Of a stretch of DNA of 64,000 nucleotides, positions 30,689 to 39,113 are shown one piece after another. The translations under genes were made by a program, and so were the position numbers. Each line of letters begins with the position of its first letter. Position 1 is the stretch's first letter. The notes beneath the pieces were generated by a model that had not been told where the DNA came from, did no database searches, and was given only the letters and a program-made list of their open reading frames with translations. The DNA comes from Photorhabdus noenieputensis (GTDB lineage: Bacteria; Pseudomonadota; Gammaproteobacteria; Enterobacterales; Enterobacteriaceae). Where the stretch lies: NCBI RefSeq assembly GCF_018448935.1, contig NZ_RCWC01000010.1, forward strand, positions 62,001 through 126,000. Reading direction: 5' to 3'.

Positions 30689-30712
30689 ATGATATTTTAC
30701 AACAATGAAACA
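30689..30712 (-). promoter_or_regulatory. Candidate PhoP half site and -10 before mgrB
   Basis: On the minus strand TGTTTC (30712-30707) matches a PhoP hexamer in 5 of 6 bases and lies 12 bases before TATCAT (30694-30689), a fair -10. A second hexamer-like TGTAAA follows TGTTTC after 5 bases. The expected upstream hexamer is weak, so this is a tentative call based on mgrB being a known PhoP target. Confidence 0.35.
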
Positions 30713-30947
30713 AGAAAAATATTCATCCTGTGCTTTCATTGCGAAAAAATCGTACCAGCAACAGTATGCATGCTAACAACATATCAGAACACGTTTAAAC
30801 AAATACTAACTATGTGGATTCTATTCACTATAACAAAAAAATCAATTGTCACATTCAGTTACAATCAAATCGTTATGTCAAGGCTTTGTCATCTTTAGAA
30901 AAAGTTGTGTATACTTCCTTTCATTTTCAACCAGAACAAAATTGTTA

Positions 30948-31331
30948 ATGCCACAGGATAATCACTTAGCACTTGTATGCGCTCTCAGCAAATGGATTGA
31001 GAATCACCTTGGCCGGGTAATCCACCTGGAAGAGCTGGCAACTTACTCCGGTTACTCGCTTTGGCACATGCAGAAAATATTCAAGGAAGTCACCGGAATT
31101 TCTCTTGGCAAATATATCCGCCAGCGACGCTTGGCCGGCGCTGTTCATCTTTTAAGAAACAGCTCTTTGCCTATTTTTGATATCGCCTTAGATTTCGGCT
31201 TCGGCTCTCAGTCTCATTTCACTTACATGTTCCGCAAAGAATATGGCATAACGCCCTATGATTTCCGGCAGAATCCAGATATTGAGCTCGAAGTTAAGCT
31301 ACCTCTGCATTTCGCTACCAATTGTTCGTGA
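30948..31331 (+). CDS. AraC-family regulator, MarA/RamA/SoxS-like
   Basis: This 127-residue protein consists only of the AraC-type DNA-binding domain, the size of MarA (127-129) and SoxS. Two helix-turn-helix units are visible: IHLEELATYSGYSLWHMQKI (about residues 24-43) and LPIFDIALDFGFGSQSHFTY (about 73-92), with FRKEYGITPYDFR closing the fold. I use the ATG at 30948; the open frame upstream has no supporting site. Such regulators act as monomers on mar/sox boxes of efflux and porin genes. It could be RamA, MarA or SoxS; the sequence does not decide. mgrB and yddG flank it. Confidence 0.85.
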   Translation: MPQDNHLALVCALSKWIENHLGRVIHLEELATYSGYSLWHMQKIFKEVTGISLGKYIRQRRLAGAVHLLRNSSLPIFDIALDFGFGSQSHFTYMFRKEYGITPYDFRQNPDIELEVKLPLHFATNCS

Positions 31332-31373
31332 CACGATAATCAGAGAACGTTGAAACAGGCAATTATCCAACCA

Positions 31374-31529
31374 ATGCAGCCGTGCTTTCCGGTGAAAGAC
31401 AAAGAGCTTCAACCTTTGTGTTCTGATTTTTTATTTGATGCCAGACACAATATTTCCCTTAACAAGGCTCTCTGGGTTTCATGGTTAGATGGACAGAGAG
31501 CTCTGCTAGCGGCACTAGGTTTCCGTTAA
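31374..31529 (+). CDS. Possible small ORF downstream of the MarA-like gene, 51 aa
   Basis: An open frame of 51 codons follows 42 bases after the AraC-family stop and lies in the same frame, with no stop between. The peptide contains DFLFDARHNISLNKALWVSW and ends RALLAALGFR. I do not recognise it. No convincing ribosome binding site precedes the ATG. It may be the remains of a C-terminal extension, a separate small gene, or chance. Confidence 0.25.
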   Translation: MQPCFPVKDKELQPLCSDFLFDARHNISLNKALWVSWLDGQRALLAALGFR

Positions 31530-31605
31530 CATAAATTTGAAAAACGGATAAACCTGATGCTAGTATCTTTGATATTTCATCCCTAATATCTTCATCTAAC
31601 GGCTA

Positions 31606-32511
31606 TCATCTGGCTTTAGTCGCTAACCAACAAACAATTGATCCTATGGTAACCATTAGCACTCCTTGCCAAAATGAAAAAGAGAGTGCCGTGCTAAGAA
31701 ACAATGATGAAAAAGCGGTAGAGATGATCGGCGTGAAATAAGACAATGTAGCCAGTAATGCAACATGTCCCCTGATGATCGCAACGGTCCAAGCTGCATT
31801 CGCCACTCCCATAACCGCACCGGCAAACAATAATATGCTGACACTACGCAGATTTATCACCATTTCAGGAGGAGATGTAAAAAAATATTGAATCCATAAT
31901 GCAAAAGCCGTCAGGATAAAAAATAACGACATGCCATTCTTACCTGCCGCCATTATTTTTGTAATGTTACAATACATCGCCCAAATAATTGCTCCCGCAA
32001 AAGCCAGCCCATAGCTTAACGGATTGCTCTGGATATTTCCTACCATCTGTCTGAGTGACCAGCCATTATCACCACTCATCACCCAACCGATCCCCAGAAT
32101 AGACAATAATAAACCAGGATATAACCACCAGTTCACTTTCTGCTTATTAATCATCACTGTGAGTAAAACAGTAAAACCTGGCCATAGGTAGTTAACCATA
32201 CCCAACTCAATTGCTTGAGCACGATTATTAGCAAAGCCTAATGCAAGTGATAAACAGATTTCATAACTGACAAACAATAGACTGCCAAGCCACAAATAGA
32301 TTCTGGGGAAAGCGCTGACTTTTGGAAAGCCAATTAGCAGAATCAGAAAAATTGATCCAACAGTATAAATCAGCGCTGCGCCACCTACAGGCCCAAAATC
32401 TTCACTTACACTTCTTATCAATCCAACGATTGTACTCCACAACACAATCGCCAATATTCCATACAGAGTTGCTTTGTGTTGTTCGATCCTTGTTTTCACA
32501 GCTATTCCCAT
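31606..32511 (-). CDS. yddG: Aromatic amino acid exporter YddG (DMT family)
   Basis: This is a 301-residue, ten-helix EamA/DMT transporter. It matches E. coli YddG along its length: KATLYGILAIVLWSTIVGLI, GSLLFVSYEICLSLALGFA, AIELGMVNYLWPG, NPLSYGLAFAGAIIWAMYC and the end SFWQGVLMVTIGSIVCWLAT. YddG exports phenylalanine, tyrosine and tryptophan, and also methyl viologen in Salmonella. The first residues are uncertain because a GTG four codons downstream could also start. Its neighbourhood, with an aromatic importer nearby, suggests local control of aromatic amino acid flux; that is inference. Confidence 0.92.
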   Translation of the reverse strand: MGIAVKTRIEQHKATLYGILAIVLWSTIVGLIRSVSEDFGPVGGAALIYTVGSIFLILLIGFPKVSAFPRIYLWLGSLLFVSYEICLSLALGFANNRAQAIELGMVNYLWPGFTVLLTVMINKQKVNWWLYPGLLLSILGIGWVMSGDNGWSLRQMVGNIQSNPLSYGLAFAGAIIWAMYCNITKIMAAGKNGMSLFFILTAFALWIQYFFTSPPEMVINLRSVSILLFAGAVMGVANAAWTVAIIRGHVALLATLSYFTPIISTAFSSLFLSTALSFSFWQGVLMVTIGSIVCWLATKAR

Positions 32512-32519
32512 ATTTATTC

Positions 32520-33014
32520 TTATTCTAGTTCTCTGTCATACTGAATCAAATAAATCAGTACCAGAATGATAGTGACAAAAAAATGGAAAGCATTAGATAC
32601 GCCGTTCCACTGTGTGGACATCCACATCCCAAACCATTCACCACCAATTGACATGAACGCCACCTGCCAAGTCAAGAACCCCAAGGTCAGGCCAGCTATC
32701 GCAATAGTCTTCTTTTTATTAAAGACAGCAGCGTTAGATTTTAAATTCACCAGTAAATGAATACCACCAATCCAACATAACACTGCCGTTAAAGTTTCTA
32801 AAGAAATAATAACGATATAACCAATGTGGTGTAGCACCGGTGAATGAATTGCACGATAGGTAATAGTTGCATCTGGGAAAATGGTATCCATCATTAATAC
32901 ATGCTGTACAAATGCGAAATTAGTCGCATAGTCTGTGATATTGCCAAAAGCAGCTAATGTAGCAAACAAAGCTACTGCAAAAATCATCAAGGTTTTAGAT
33001 AAGCGGATAATCAT
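32520..33014 (-). CDS. DUF2165 family small membrane protein
   Basis: This 164-residue protein has four predicted transmembrane helices (about residues 7-25, 67-90, 105-124, 140-158). It has the family pattern around NITDYATNFAFVQHVLMMDT and GEWFGMWMSTQWNG, matching the DUF2165 group of predicted small integral membrane proteins. No function is known. It is 8 bases upstream of yddG on the same strand, so both are probably on one transcript with this gene first. A role in transport alongside YddG is possible but unproven. Confidence 0.8.
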   Translation of the reverse strand: MIIRLSKTLMIFAVALFATLAAFGNITDYATNFAFVQHVLMMDTIFPDATITYRAIHSPVLHHIGYIVIISLETLTAVLCWIGGIHLLVNLKSNAAVFNKKKTIAIAGLTLGFLTWQVAFMSIGGEWFGMWMSTQWNGVSNAFHFFVTIILVLIYLIQYDRELE

Positions 33015-33228
33015 TTGTCAAGTCCCCACATAATGGTTTAAACACCCAAAAGATCATAAAGGATAAAAACTATCATATAATTTAACAATCATCACCTTAT
33101 TTCCACATATTTAATCATAAAATTACTTTTAAAATATTCTCATCTAATATCTGATTTATATTTTTCTGTTCATACTATCGTTAGATCAGTTATTATCTGT
33201 CCCATTGTTATTTACCTGACGATTATTT

Positions 33229-33657
33229 ATGGACGATTCTCTAGTTAGTTCAATAAAAAGCTATTTCAGCCAAAAATTGAGTAGAAAAGATTATATTATT
33301 AGCTTTATTAAAATAACCGTTATTTTAGGAATATTGATCTTTCTCTCAAGTTATCTAGCAGAAAACAATTACGCAGCGCACATGAAATATGAGTTATCCG
33401 TGTGGTTGTATATGATCTCTATTGGCCTATGGGCAATGTGCTCCTTCGCTACGGTTTACTATTTAATCATGAAAACAGCTTACAGATTCAATGACATGGG
33501 GCTATATGGCTGGCTAATCTCTATTTTTATCTACCTGTGCAGTGTGTTACCAAACTACTTTCCCGACAAAATAATAATGTATTCACCCTTTATCAGCCTA
33601 ATTGGGATTATCCTGGCATTTATTCTGCCAAAAAGGAGAAACAATAATAAAAAATAA
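33229..33657 (+). CDS. DUF805-like inner-membrane protein
   Basis: This 142-residue protein has four hydrophobic segments (about 26-44, 57-80, 95-110, 118-134). The central motif YRFNDMGLYGW resembles the R-x-x-D-x-G-x-x-G-W signature of DUF805 (YhaH/YhaI-type) proteins. The N-terminus SSIKSYFSQKLSRKDY also fits that family. The function is unknown. It is divergent from the DUF2165-yddG pair and is followed by an ERIC element. The family call rests on the motif, so it is moderate. Confidence 0.65.
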   Translation: MDDSLVSSIKSYFSQKLSRKDYIISFIKITVILGILIFLSSYLAENNYAAHMKYELSVWLYMISIGLWAMCSFATVYYLIMKTAYRFNDMGLYGWLISIFIYLCSVLPNYFPDKIIMYSPFISLIGIILAFILPKRRNNNKK

Positions 33658-33746
33658 TATTTTCTCCATATCGCAAAAATTTCATTTAATCTGACTATTA
33701 CTTAAGATAGTAATAGTCATTATAAAATAAAGCGACGATTATTTAT

Positions 33747-33883
33747 ATACACCCTATGGATTTCAAGATGCATCGCGACGGCAAGGGAGTGAATCCCCGG
33801 GAGCATAGATAATATAGATAACGATGTGACCGGGGTGAGCGAGTGCAGCCAACAAAGAGGCAACTTGAAAGATGACGGGTATA
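33747..33883 (+). repeat. ERIC element, copy 2
   Basis: About 137 bp with the same termini (CACCCTATGGATTTC ... GATGACGGGTATA) as copy 1. It has the full core GTGAATCCCCGGGAGC and TGACCGGGGTGAGCGAG. It carries a short duplication (ATAGATAATATAGATAAC) in the central hairpin relative to copy 1. Confidence 0.92.
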
Positions 33884-34146
33884 CACTGAATATTTTATTA
33901 CTTAGCCATAACCTTACTTCTTTCTCTATAGGAATAATAATGAAAGCCACCTAATGTTAAAACAGTGATAACAGGAAAGATGTGATCAACAACTGTCGAG
34001 GTAAGGCTGTTATTACAGGTTAAAACAAAGTGAAGAAAAGTTCGAAGAATAGATTATGAAAATCTATGGAATTAATGGGAGGAATCATGCCATAAAGGTC
34101 CCTCTGATAAAGTCCTTTCTATGGCACGATCTACTACAAATCAAAA

Positions 34147-34968
34147 CTATTTTTTATATTTCTCAACCAGAGCCAGAGCTATCGACTCAGTTTGTGCATC
34201 AGGATTACCACTGATATCATCTGGCCTGAAATGCATCTGGAATGCACTAATTGTTTTACGGGTTTCTTCATCAAGCCCACCAGTTTGTGGAATGGTGTAG
34301 CCATATTTAGCCAGTGTCTTCTGAATTAACTCAACAGAAGCACCATCATTCCATTTTCTACCCGCCATGTACTTTTCAACGGTTGCATCGTCAGGCCATG
34401 CGCCGATACCTTGCTCAGCCAGACTCTTCCAAGGGAAAAGTTTGCCTGGATCATATTTTCTCAAAGGTGCAATATCACTGTGACCAACGACATTAATAGG
34501 TTCAATGCCATAACGTTGGATAATATCTTTCGCCAAACGCGTTAATAGATCGATCTGCTGCTTATTAAACGGATACCACTCTTTCTCAAGTAGCATTTCC
34601 GTAAATCCTTTATTAACAATTTCAATGCCAATCGAAGTGTCATTCAAGTCCTTCCGACCATTCCATCCACTGACACCAGCATGCCATGCTCTCTTATCTT
34701 CAGGAACCAGTTGCAGAATAACAGGCTTTCCTCTCGCATAATTCGGTAACGATGGGATCAAATAATGAGCACTAACACCGCCCTGAGTGAGTATACGTAA
34801 AGAATCTTTATCATCGACAGCCGTATAGTGGAACACCAAAAACCTTACCCTGTCGTTTTGCCCTTGTGAAGGAAAAGAGCTATCAACTTTATAAGTGCCC
34901 CGATCTTCCAAGCTGGAACACCCCGCCAATAGCATAAACAAGCCAACTAATATGATCTTCTTAATCAT
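34147..34968 (-). CDS. amiD: N-acetylmuramoyl-L-alanine amidase AmiD (lipoprotein)
   Basis: AmiD is an outer-membrane-anchored zinc amidase that cleaves anhydro-muropeptides and intact peptidoglycan. From the ATG at 34968 (AGGGAA upstream) the 273-residue precursor has a lipoprotein signal ending in LLAGC, with Cys at about residue 16. The Amidase_2 domain carries its zinc ligands: His in LVFHYTAVDD, His in NVVGHSDIAP and Asp in RKYDPGKLFPW. A C-terminal PGRP-type peptidoglycan-binding helix bundle follows (about 205-265, KYGYTIPQTGGLDEETRKTI). E. coli AmiD has 276 residues. An imperfect inverted repeat (TGCCATAAAGG/CCTTTCTATGGCA, about 34088-34125) lies just beyond its stop. Confidence 0.92.
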   Translation of the reverse strand: MIKKIILVGLFMLLAGCSSLEDRGTYKVDSSFPSQGQNDRVRFLVFHYTAVDDKDSLRILTQGGVSAHYLIPSLPNYARGKPVILQLVPEDKRAWHAGVSGWNGRKDLNDTSIGIEIVNKGFTEMLLEKEWYPFNKQQIDLLTRLAKDIIQRYGIEPINVVGHSDIAPLRKYDPGKLFPWKSLAEQGIGAWPDDATVEKYMAGRKWNDGASVELIQKTLAKYGYTIPQTGGLDEETRKTISAFQMHFRPDDISGNPDAQTESIALALVEKYKK

Positions 34969-35216
34969 TTCCCTGTCCCACCTATTAATTGAAAGCAAGA
35001 TAATAACACAAAGAAATCAAATGAATACAAAATAAAATTTATGTTTTACATGATTTTTTTATAAAACTACCGGTTTTGCTCTCGACATAGAGCACAAGCA
35101 AAGATGCCTTATTCCCATAACTTAGATGGAAATAAGGCAAGAATAACAAATGAAACGTGAAAGGCTATCAGCCGCTATGCTGTTAAATAGTATTAACTAT
35201 ACTTTGCTCCAGCATT

Positions 35217-36689
35217 TCACTTGTGGCCAGCCGTTTGGTTCGATTGGGCAAGATTTGCTGTTTCTTCCCAAATACCCACTTCGACCTTTTTCTGAATCTC
35301 AGGATACTGATTGATATCAAATATCGGTAACTTACCGACACGTCTCTGTTGGTTGTAATCTTTTGCGAGTTTAAATGCGACGCCAGAAAGCAACAAAATA
35401 GCGACCAGATTGGTAATTGCCATCAATGCCATAGACAAATCAGCCATTTTCCAAACTAAAGGCAATTCAGCCAACGAACCAAACATTACCATACCCAACG
35501 CCGCCAGACGTAAGATCACTAAACCGGCAGTATGATTACGTTCAAGGAATACGATATTGCTTTCGGCATAAGCATAATTTGCAATGATTGATGTGAATGC
35601 GAAAAAGAAGATAGCCAGTGCAATAAATTCAGATCCCCAATCACCGACAGCGGAAGACAATGCACGCTGAGTCAATTCTATTCCACTTATTCCTGAAATA
35701 TTGCCGTCAAGCACCCCTGATGACAGGATGATAACGGCAGTAGCACTACAGATAACCAGAGTATCCATAAAGACACCTAGCATTTGCACATAACCCTGAG
35801 ATGCCGGATGAGGAGGATATGGAGAAGCAGCAGCAGCAGCATTGGGTGCTGAGCCCATCCCTGCTTCATTTGAAAACAGCCCGCGCTGAACACCTTGTGT
35901 CATTGCCTGTGCAACACCATAACCAACGGTACCTGCAACAGCTTCCTGCAAACCGAATGCGCTTTTGAAAATTAGTGCAAACACTTCCGGCATTCGTTCA
36001 AAGTTATGCCCGACGACCCAGAATGCCAAAATCAGATAAGCTATCGCCATGAAAGGGACAACCAACTCTGCAACCCGAGCAATAGAGCGTAAGCCACCGA
36101 AAATAATGACCCCACTAAAAATCACCAAACCGATGCCGACATACAAGGGATTGAAATCAAATGCGAAAGCAGCAGCCTGAACAATGGAATTTGCCTGAAC
36201 AGCATTAAATACCAGACCAAAAGCAATAATAAGGAATATGGAGAACAGAATGCCCATCCAGCGTACTCCAAGCCCCTTTTCCATGTAGTAGGCCGGACCA
36301 CCACGGTAATTCCCCTTATCGTCTTTTGTCTTGTACAGCTGGGCAAGTGTACTCTCAATAAAAGAGGTTGCCATCCCAATCAGAGCAACTATCCACATCC
36401 AAAAAATGGCACCAGGCCCACCAGCCGTTAAAGCAATTGCCACGCCGGTAAGGTTACCAGTACCAACCCGTGCAGCTAAGCTAGTACATAGAGCCTGGAA
36501 TGATGAAATACCTGCGCTGTCAGATTTTTTACTGTTTTTCAATACTGAAAACATGTGCCCAAAATGGCGGATCTGTATAAAACCTGTACGTATAGTGAAA
36601 TAAATACCAGCCCCAAGAAGAAGATAAATCAACACGGAGCCCCAAAGGATACTGTTAAAAAAGCCAATTAGTTCCGTCAAGATAGTCAA
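35217..36689 (-). CDS. alsT: Sodium:alanine symporter, AGCS family (AlsT/YaaJ-like)
   Basis: This 490-residue transporter has about 11 hydrophobic helices. It carries AGCS signatures: GAGIYFTIRTGFIQIRHFGHM near the N-terminus, LAARVGTGNLTGVAIAL (sodium/substrate site, about residues 71-87) and QRGLFSNEAGMGSAPNAAA (about 270-288). The family imports alanine or glycine with sodium. The C-terminal tail after residue 450 is hydrophilic and variable. It is a single gene with a long AT-rich upstream region. Family membership is sure; substrate is inferred. Confidence 0.9.
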   Translation of the reverse strand: MTILTELIGFFNSILWGSVLIYLLLGAGIYFTIRTGFIQIRHFGHMFSVLKNSKKSDSAGISSFQALCTSLAARVGTGNLTGVAIALTAGGPGAIFWMWIVALIGMATSFIESTLAQLYKTKDDKGNYRGGPAYYMEKGLGVRWMGILFSIFLIIAFGLVFNAVQANSIVQAAAFAFDFNPLYVGIGLVIFSGVIIFGGLRSIARVAELVVPFMAIAYLILAFWVVGHNFERMPEVFALIFKSAFGLQEAVAGTVGYGVAQAMTQGVQRGLFSNEAGMGSAPNAAAAASPYPPHPASQGYVQMLGVFMDTLVICSATAVIILSSGVLDGNISGISGIELTQRALSSAVGDWGSEFIALAIFFFAFTSIIANYAYAESNIVFLERNHTAGLVILRLAALGMVMFGSLAELPLVWKMADLSMALMAITNLVAILLLSGVAFKLAKDYNQQRRVGKLPIFDINQYPEIQKKVEVGIWEETANLAQSNQTAGHK

Positions 36690-37008
36690 GATATTTTTCC
36701 CCTTAAATTAGTAAACCCAGTCTGACCATAAGATCGTATCCGGCAGAATTCATTGCGCTTAATATGCCTTTATAATTAACAAGTAACGCAATGCTGTATA
36801 AAGAAACACAGAGATACTGGTCAGGAAAACGCTATGAATGTAACACAAGTTTGAAATTAATGTGTAATGTTTACTGACCTTTTTACATTATCCATCAGAT
36901 TAAATGAATGTTTGGTGTACTGTTTTTGACTGATAGCTAATAGATATGTCATTCAATCGCCTATTGCCCGTCAGCCACTTTATACACTTTTGGCTCTGCC
37001 TCCTATCT

Positions 37009-37041
37009 GTGATTCACAACAAGCAGTGATTCACAACAAGC
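37009..37041 (+). repeat. Direct repeat of GTGATTCACAACAAGC
   Basis: The 16-mer GTGATTCACAACAAGC occurs at 37009-37024 and again at 37026-37041, separated by one A. A looser CACACAATA repeat follows (about 37074-37100). Probably a slippage duplication; no function is visible. Confidence 0.8.
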
Positions 37042-37673
37042 TACATATATGGAACCCACTACTATAATCATCACACAATATAGCCCCCACACAATAGCCA
37101 TTACACAAGTAAAAGAAGTTCTAACAATGGCCGTTTGTTAATTAAATCAACAACCAATTAATATCAAGAAAAAAAATTCAAAAATAAGATATTGTGATTA
37201 ATTTTGTGAGCAGATTATCAGCTTTAACAAAAAAATCATCACTGATTTAGAAAATTTCGCATAGTGACACTTGTCACATAAAACATTAAAAATCAAAAAG
37301 ATAAAAAACTCATTTATCAGATAACAATGAAATACCAACACATACACTCAATGTCGGAAATATCATCCCAATAAATAACATAACATGCAAAAAACTAATA
37401 AAAATCTCAGCCTATATCTGACATTTATCTATAAGCTTCCTCAATCACAAGAATAAATGATATTTTTCTCTTAGCTATTTGTGTTAAGTTATCATCAACA
37501 TTAAAAAGTTTTTAACGAATGTTACGCACTTCTTCATCTAATTATGACGAAGACATTTACGCTTACTTTTCTATTCTCTGAATACCTTCAAATATATATC
37601 TAATCACTCCTATTACTCTATTTTCTATAAGATGATTGCCCAATATTTCCGCAGGCAAATTGAAATAAAATGA

Positions 37674-37904
37674 TCATAAAATCGACATAATAAAATCCTT
37701 TTTTATAAAAAATCGAGGGGTACTCTGATTGCCTTTTGGCAGCAAATAACGTTTATTCGGCAAGTTCTCCAATCGTGCCAGTACAGATTTGATCAACCGC
37801 CAGATAGACTGAACATTTAATAAAGTTTGTAGAAAATTTACCGCATGAACAACAGAATTTAAGTAAAACCGGGTACACTGTAAAATAAAGTCATTACAAT
37901 GGTA
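37674..37904 (-). pseudogene. Unrecognised C-terminal ORF remnant
   Basis: The minus strand is open for 76 codons after a TGA but has no start codon near its beginning. The peptide includes FILQCTRFYLNSVVHAVNFL and RLIKSVLARLENLPNKRYLL, then KGNQSTPR. Its composition is protein-like and it resembles the tail of a longer protein such as a transposase, but I cannot name the family. Confidence 0.3.
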
Positions 37905-38061
37905 TCACCAATTTAAATTTCCCTAAGACTGGACACTACGAATACAGGTGTCTTGGGTAAATCACAAAAATGCAAAACTCAACTTTGGCAATTCACCGTG
38001 ATAGCCAGTAGCGATAGTTCGACCCTCCATTTTGTTACAACAACTCGTCCGTTGAATACCT

Positions 38062-38186
38062 ATACCCGTCATCTTTCAAGTCGCCTCTTTGTTGGCTGCA
38101 CTCGCTCACCACAATCACATAGTTTGCTATGCTCCCGGGGACTCACTCCCTTGCCGTCGCGATATATCTTGAAATCTATAGGGTAT
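38062..38186 (-). repeat. ERIC element, copy 3 (reverse)
   Basis: The reverse complement of copies 1 and 2: ATACCCGTCATCTTTCAAG at the left end and AAATCTATAGGGTAT at the right end, with GTTGGCTGCACTCGCTCACC inside. About 125 bp. The core differs in several bases, so it is an older or diverged copy. Confidence 0.9.
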
Positions 38187-38541
38187 ATAAGCATCAAAAT
38201 TCTCCCAAACAGACCGCTACATGATTAATCACCTCTTCATTAGGCTATAAAAACAGCAAACTGACTCCAACCATGCATAGTTAAAATCAACTTTTGTTTT
38301 ACATTTGCCAAACATTGTGTTTTAATTTCCATAAAATATTATTTCATTTTGAAACTATTTTATAAAAAATGTGAAAAAACTTCTCTTATATGCAACATAA
38401 AACTGGATCTTTTATTATCTACTGCTAATATTTTCATTTGTTATCTTTTACAAAAAAAATATGTTTATGAAGTTAATATTGTATAAATATCTCACTTTTA
38501 TTCTAAATGCATAATTTAAACAATATACGTTGAGGTTATGA

Positions 38542-38727
38542 ATGATGTTAAGAAGAAAAAGGAAGAATCCCACTGATAACAATTTACCTATAAGAGTCTA
38601 TCGTGGGAGATCTAAATATGAATATCACCCTCCATCAGGGGGTTCAATATCCATTTGTTGTTTAAGTTCACCACTGTCTGTCGTTTGGGAGGAATATGAA
38701 AAAGTTCTTAATAAGGAAAAACAATAA
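38542..38727 (+). pseudogene. Phage-type tyrosine integrase N-terminal fragment
   Basis: This 61-codon frame (MMLRRKRKNPTDNNLPIRVY, then RGRSKYEYHPPSGGSISICC) resembles the N-terminal arm-binding domain of tyrosine integrases of the type starting R-K-R-K-x-P-x-x-x-x-x-P-x-R-V-Y-x-G-x-S-x-Y-E-x-H-P. It then stops, and no core-binding or catalytic domain follows. GAGG precedes the start. A terminator lies 54 bases downstream. It is either a truncated integrase or a stand-alone small DNA-binding protein; it marks a former mobile element beside an accessory region. Confidence 0.55.
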
Positions 38728-38780
38728 CTAGATAATAACACTTCAAATATTATACAGTAAGTACTTTATTTACAGTTATA

Positions 38781-38816
38781 AAACCAGCGGGAGAACAAAC
38801 TCCCGTTAGCGGTTTT
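38781..38816 (+). terminator. Terminator after the integrase fragment
   Basis: CGGGAG (38788-38793) pairs with CTCCCG (38800-38805); outer AAACC/GGTTT pairs extend the stem, and a T-run ends it at 38812-38816. Confidence 0.75.
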
Positions 38817-39113
38817 TGCCTAAATACACACACAATAAAGATTTTTACACGCGATTAAATTAACTATCCAGTTTTAACTTCTTACATCTACTTATCACTC
38901 ATCAAACCAAGCTGATCAGCCAATTCTTTCTCAAGGTAGGTATCTTAAGTCCTCGACTCTGGTTGGTATGAAAACTTTCATTAAGTGTTGGAAAAAAATG
39001 GTCAAATATTTGCCAGAAATTCGCAATTCTCTACAAATTTAGAAAATTGCAAATTGCATTTTAATCAGTACTAACACAAGCAGAGCCCTAAAAAGCCCTT
39101 TCCCTTAATAAGA

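Larger units (their letters stand above)
36690..38541. other. Gene-poor AT-rich region between alsT and an integrase fragment
   Basis: I see no intact gene here. It contains a 16-bp tandem direct repeat near 37009-37041, an unrecognised open-frame remnant on the minus strand (37674-37904), and a reverse-oriented ERIC element (38062-38186). Such a mix of remnants suggests a site of past insertion and decay. Confidence 0.6.

Noticed and set aside
30438-30692. 84-codon plus-strand frame opposite mgrB
   Set aside because: No family resemblance, and the minus strand carries the convincing MgrB peptide.
33720-33950. 76-codon minus-strand frame over ERIC copy 2
   Set aside because: Largely encoded by the repeat; not a gene.
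37009-37041. GTGATTCACA repeats as CRP sites
   Set aside because: The two half sites are adjacent without the 6-base gap that CRP needs.
38880-38960. Short minus-strand peptide DTYLEKELADQLGLMSDK
   Set aside because: Only 18 codons after a stop; protein-like but too short to assign.
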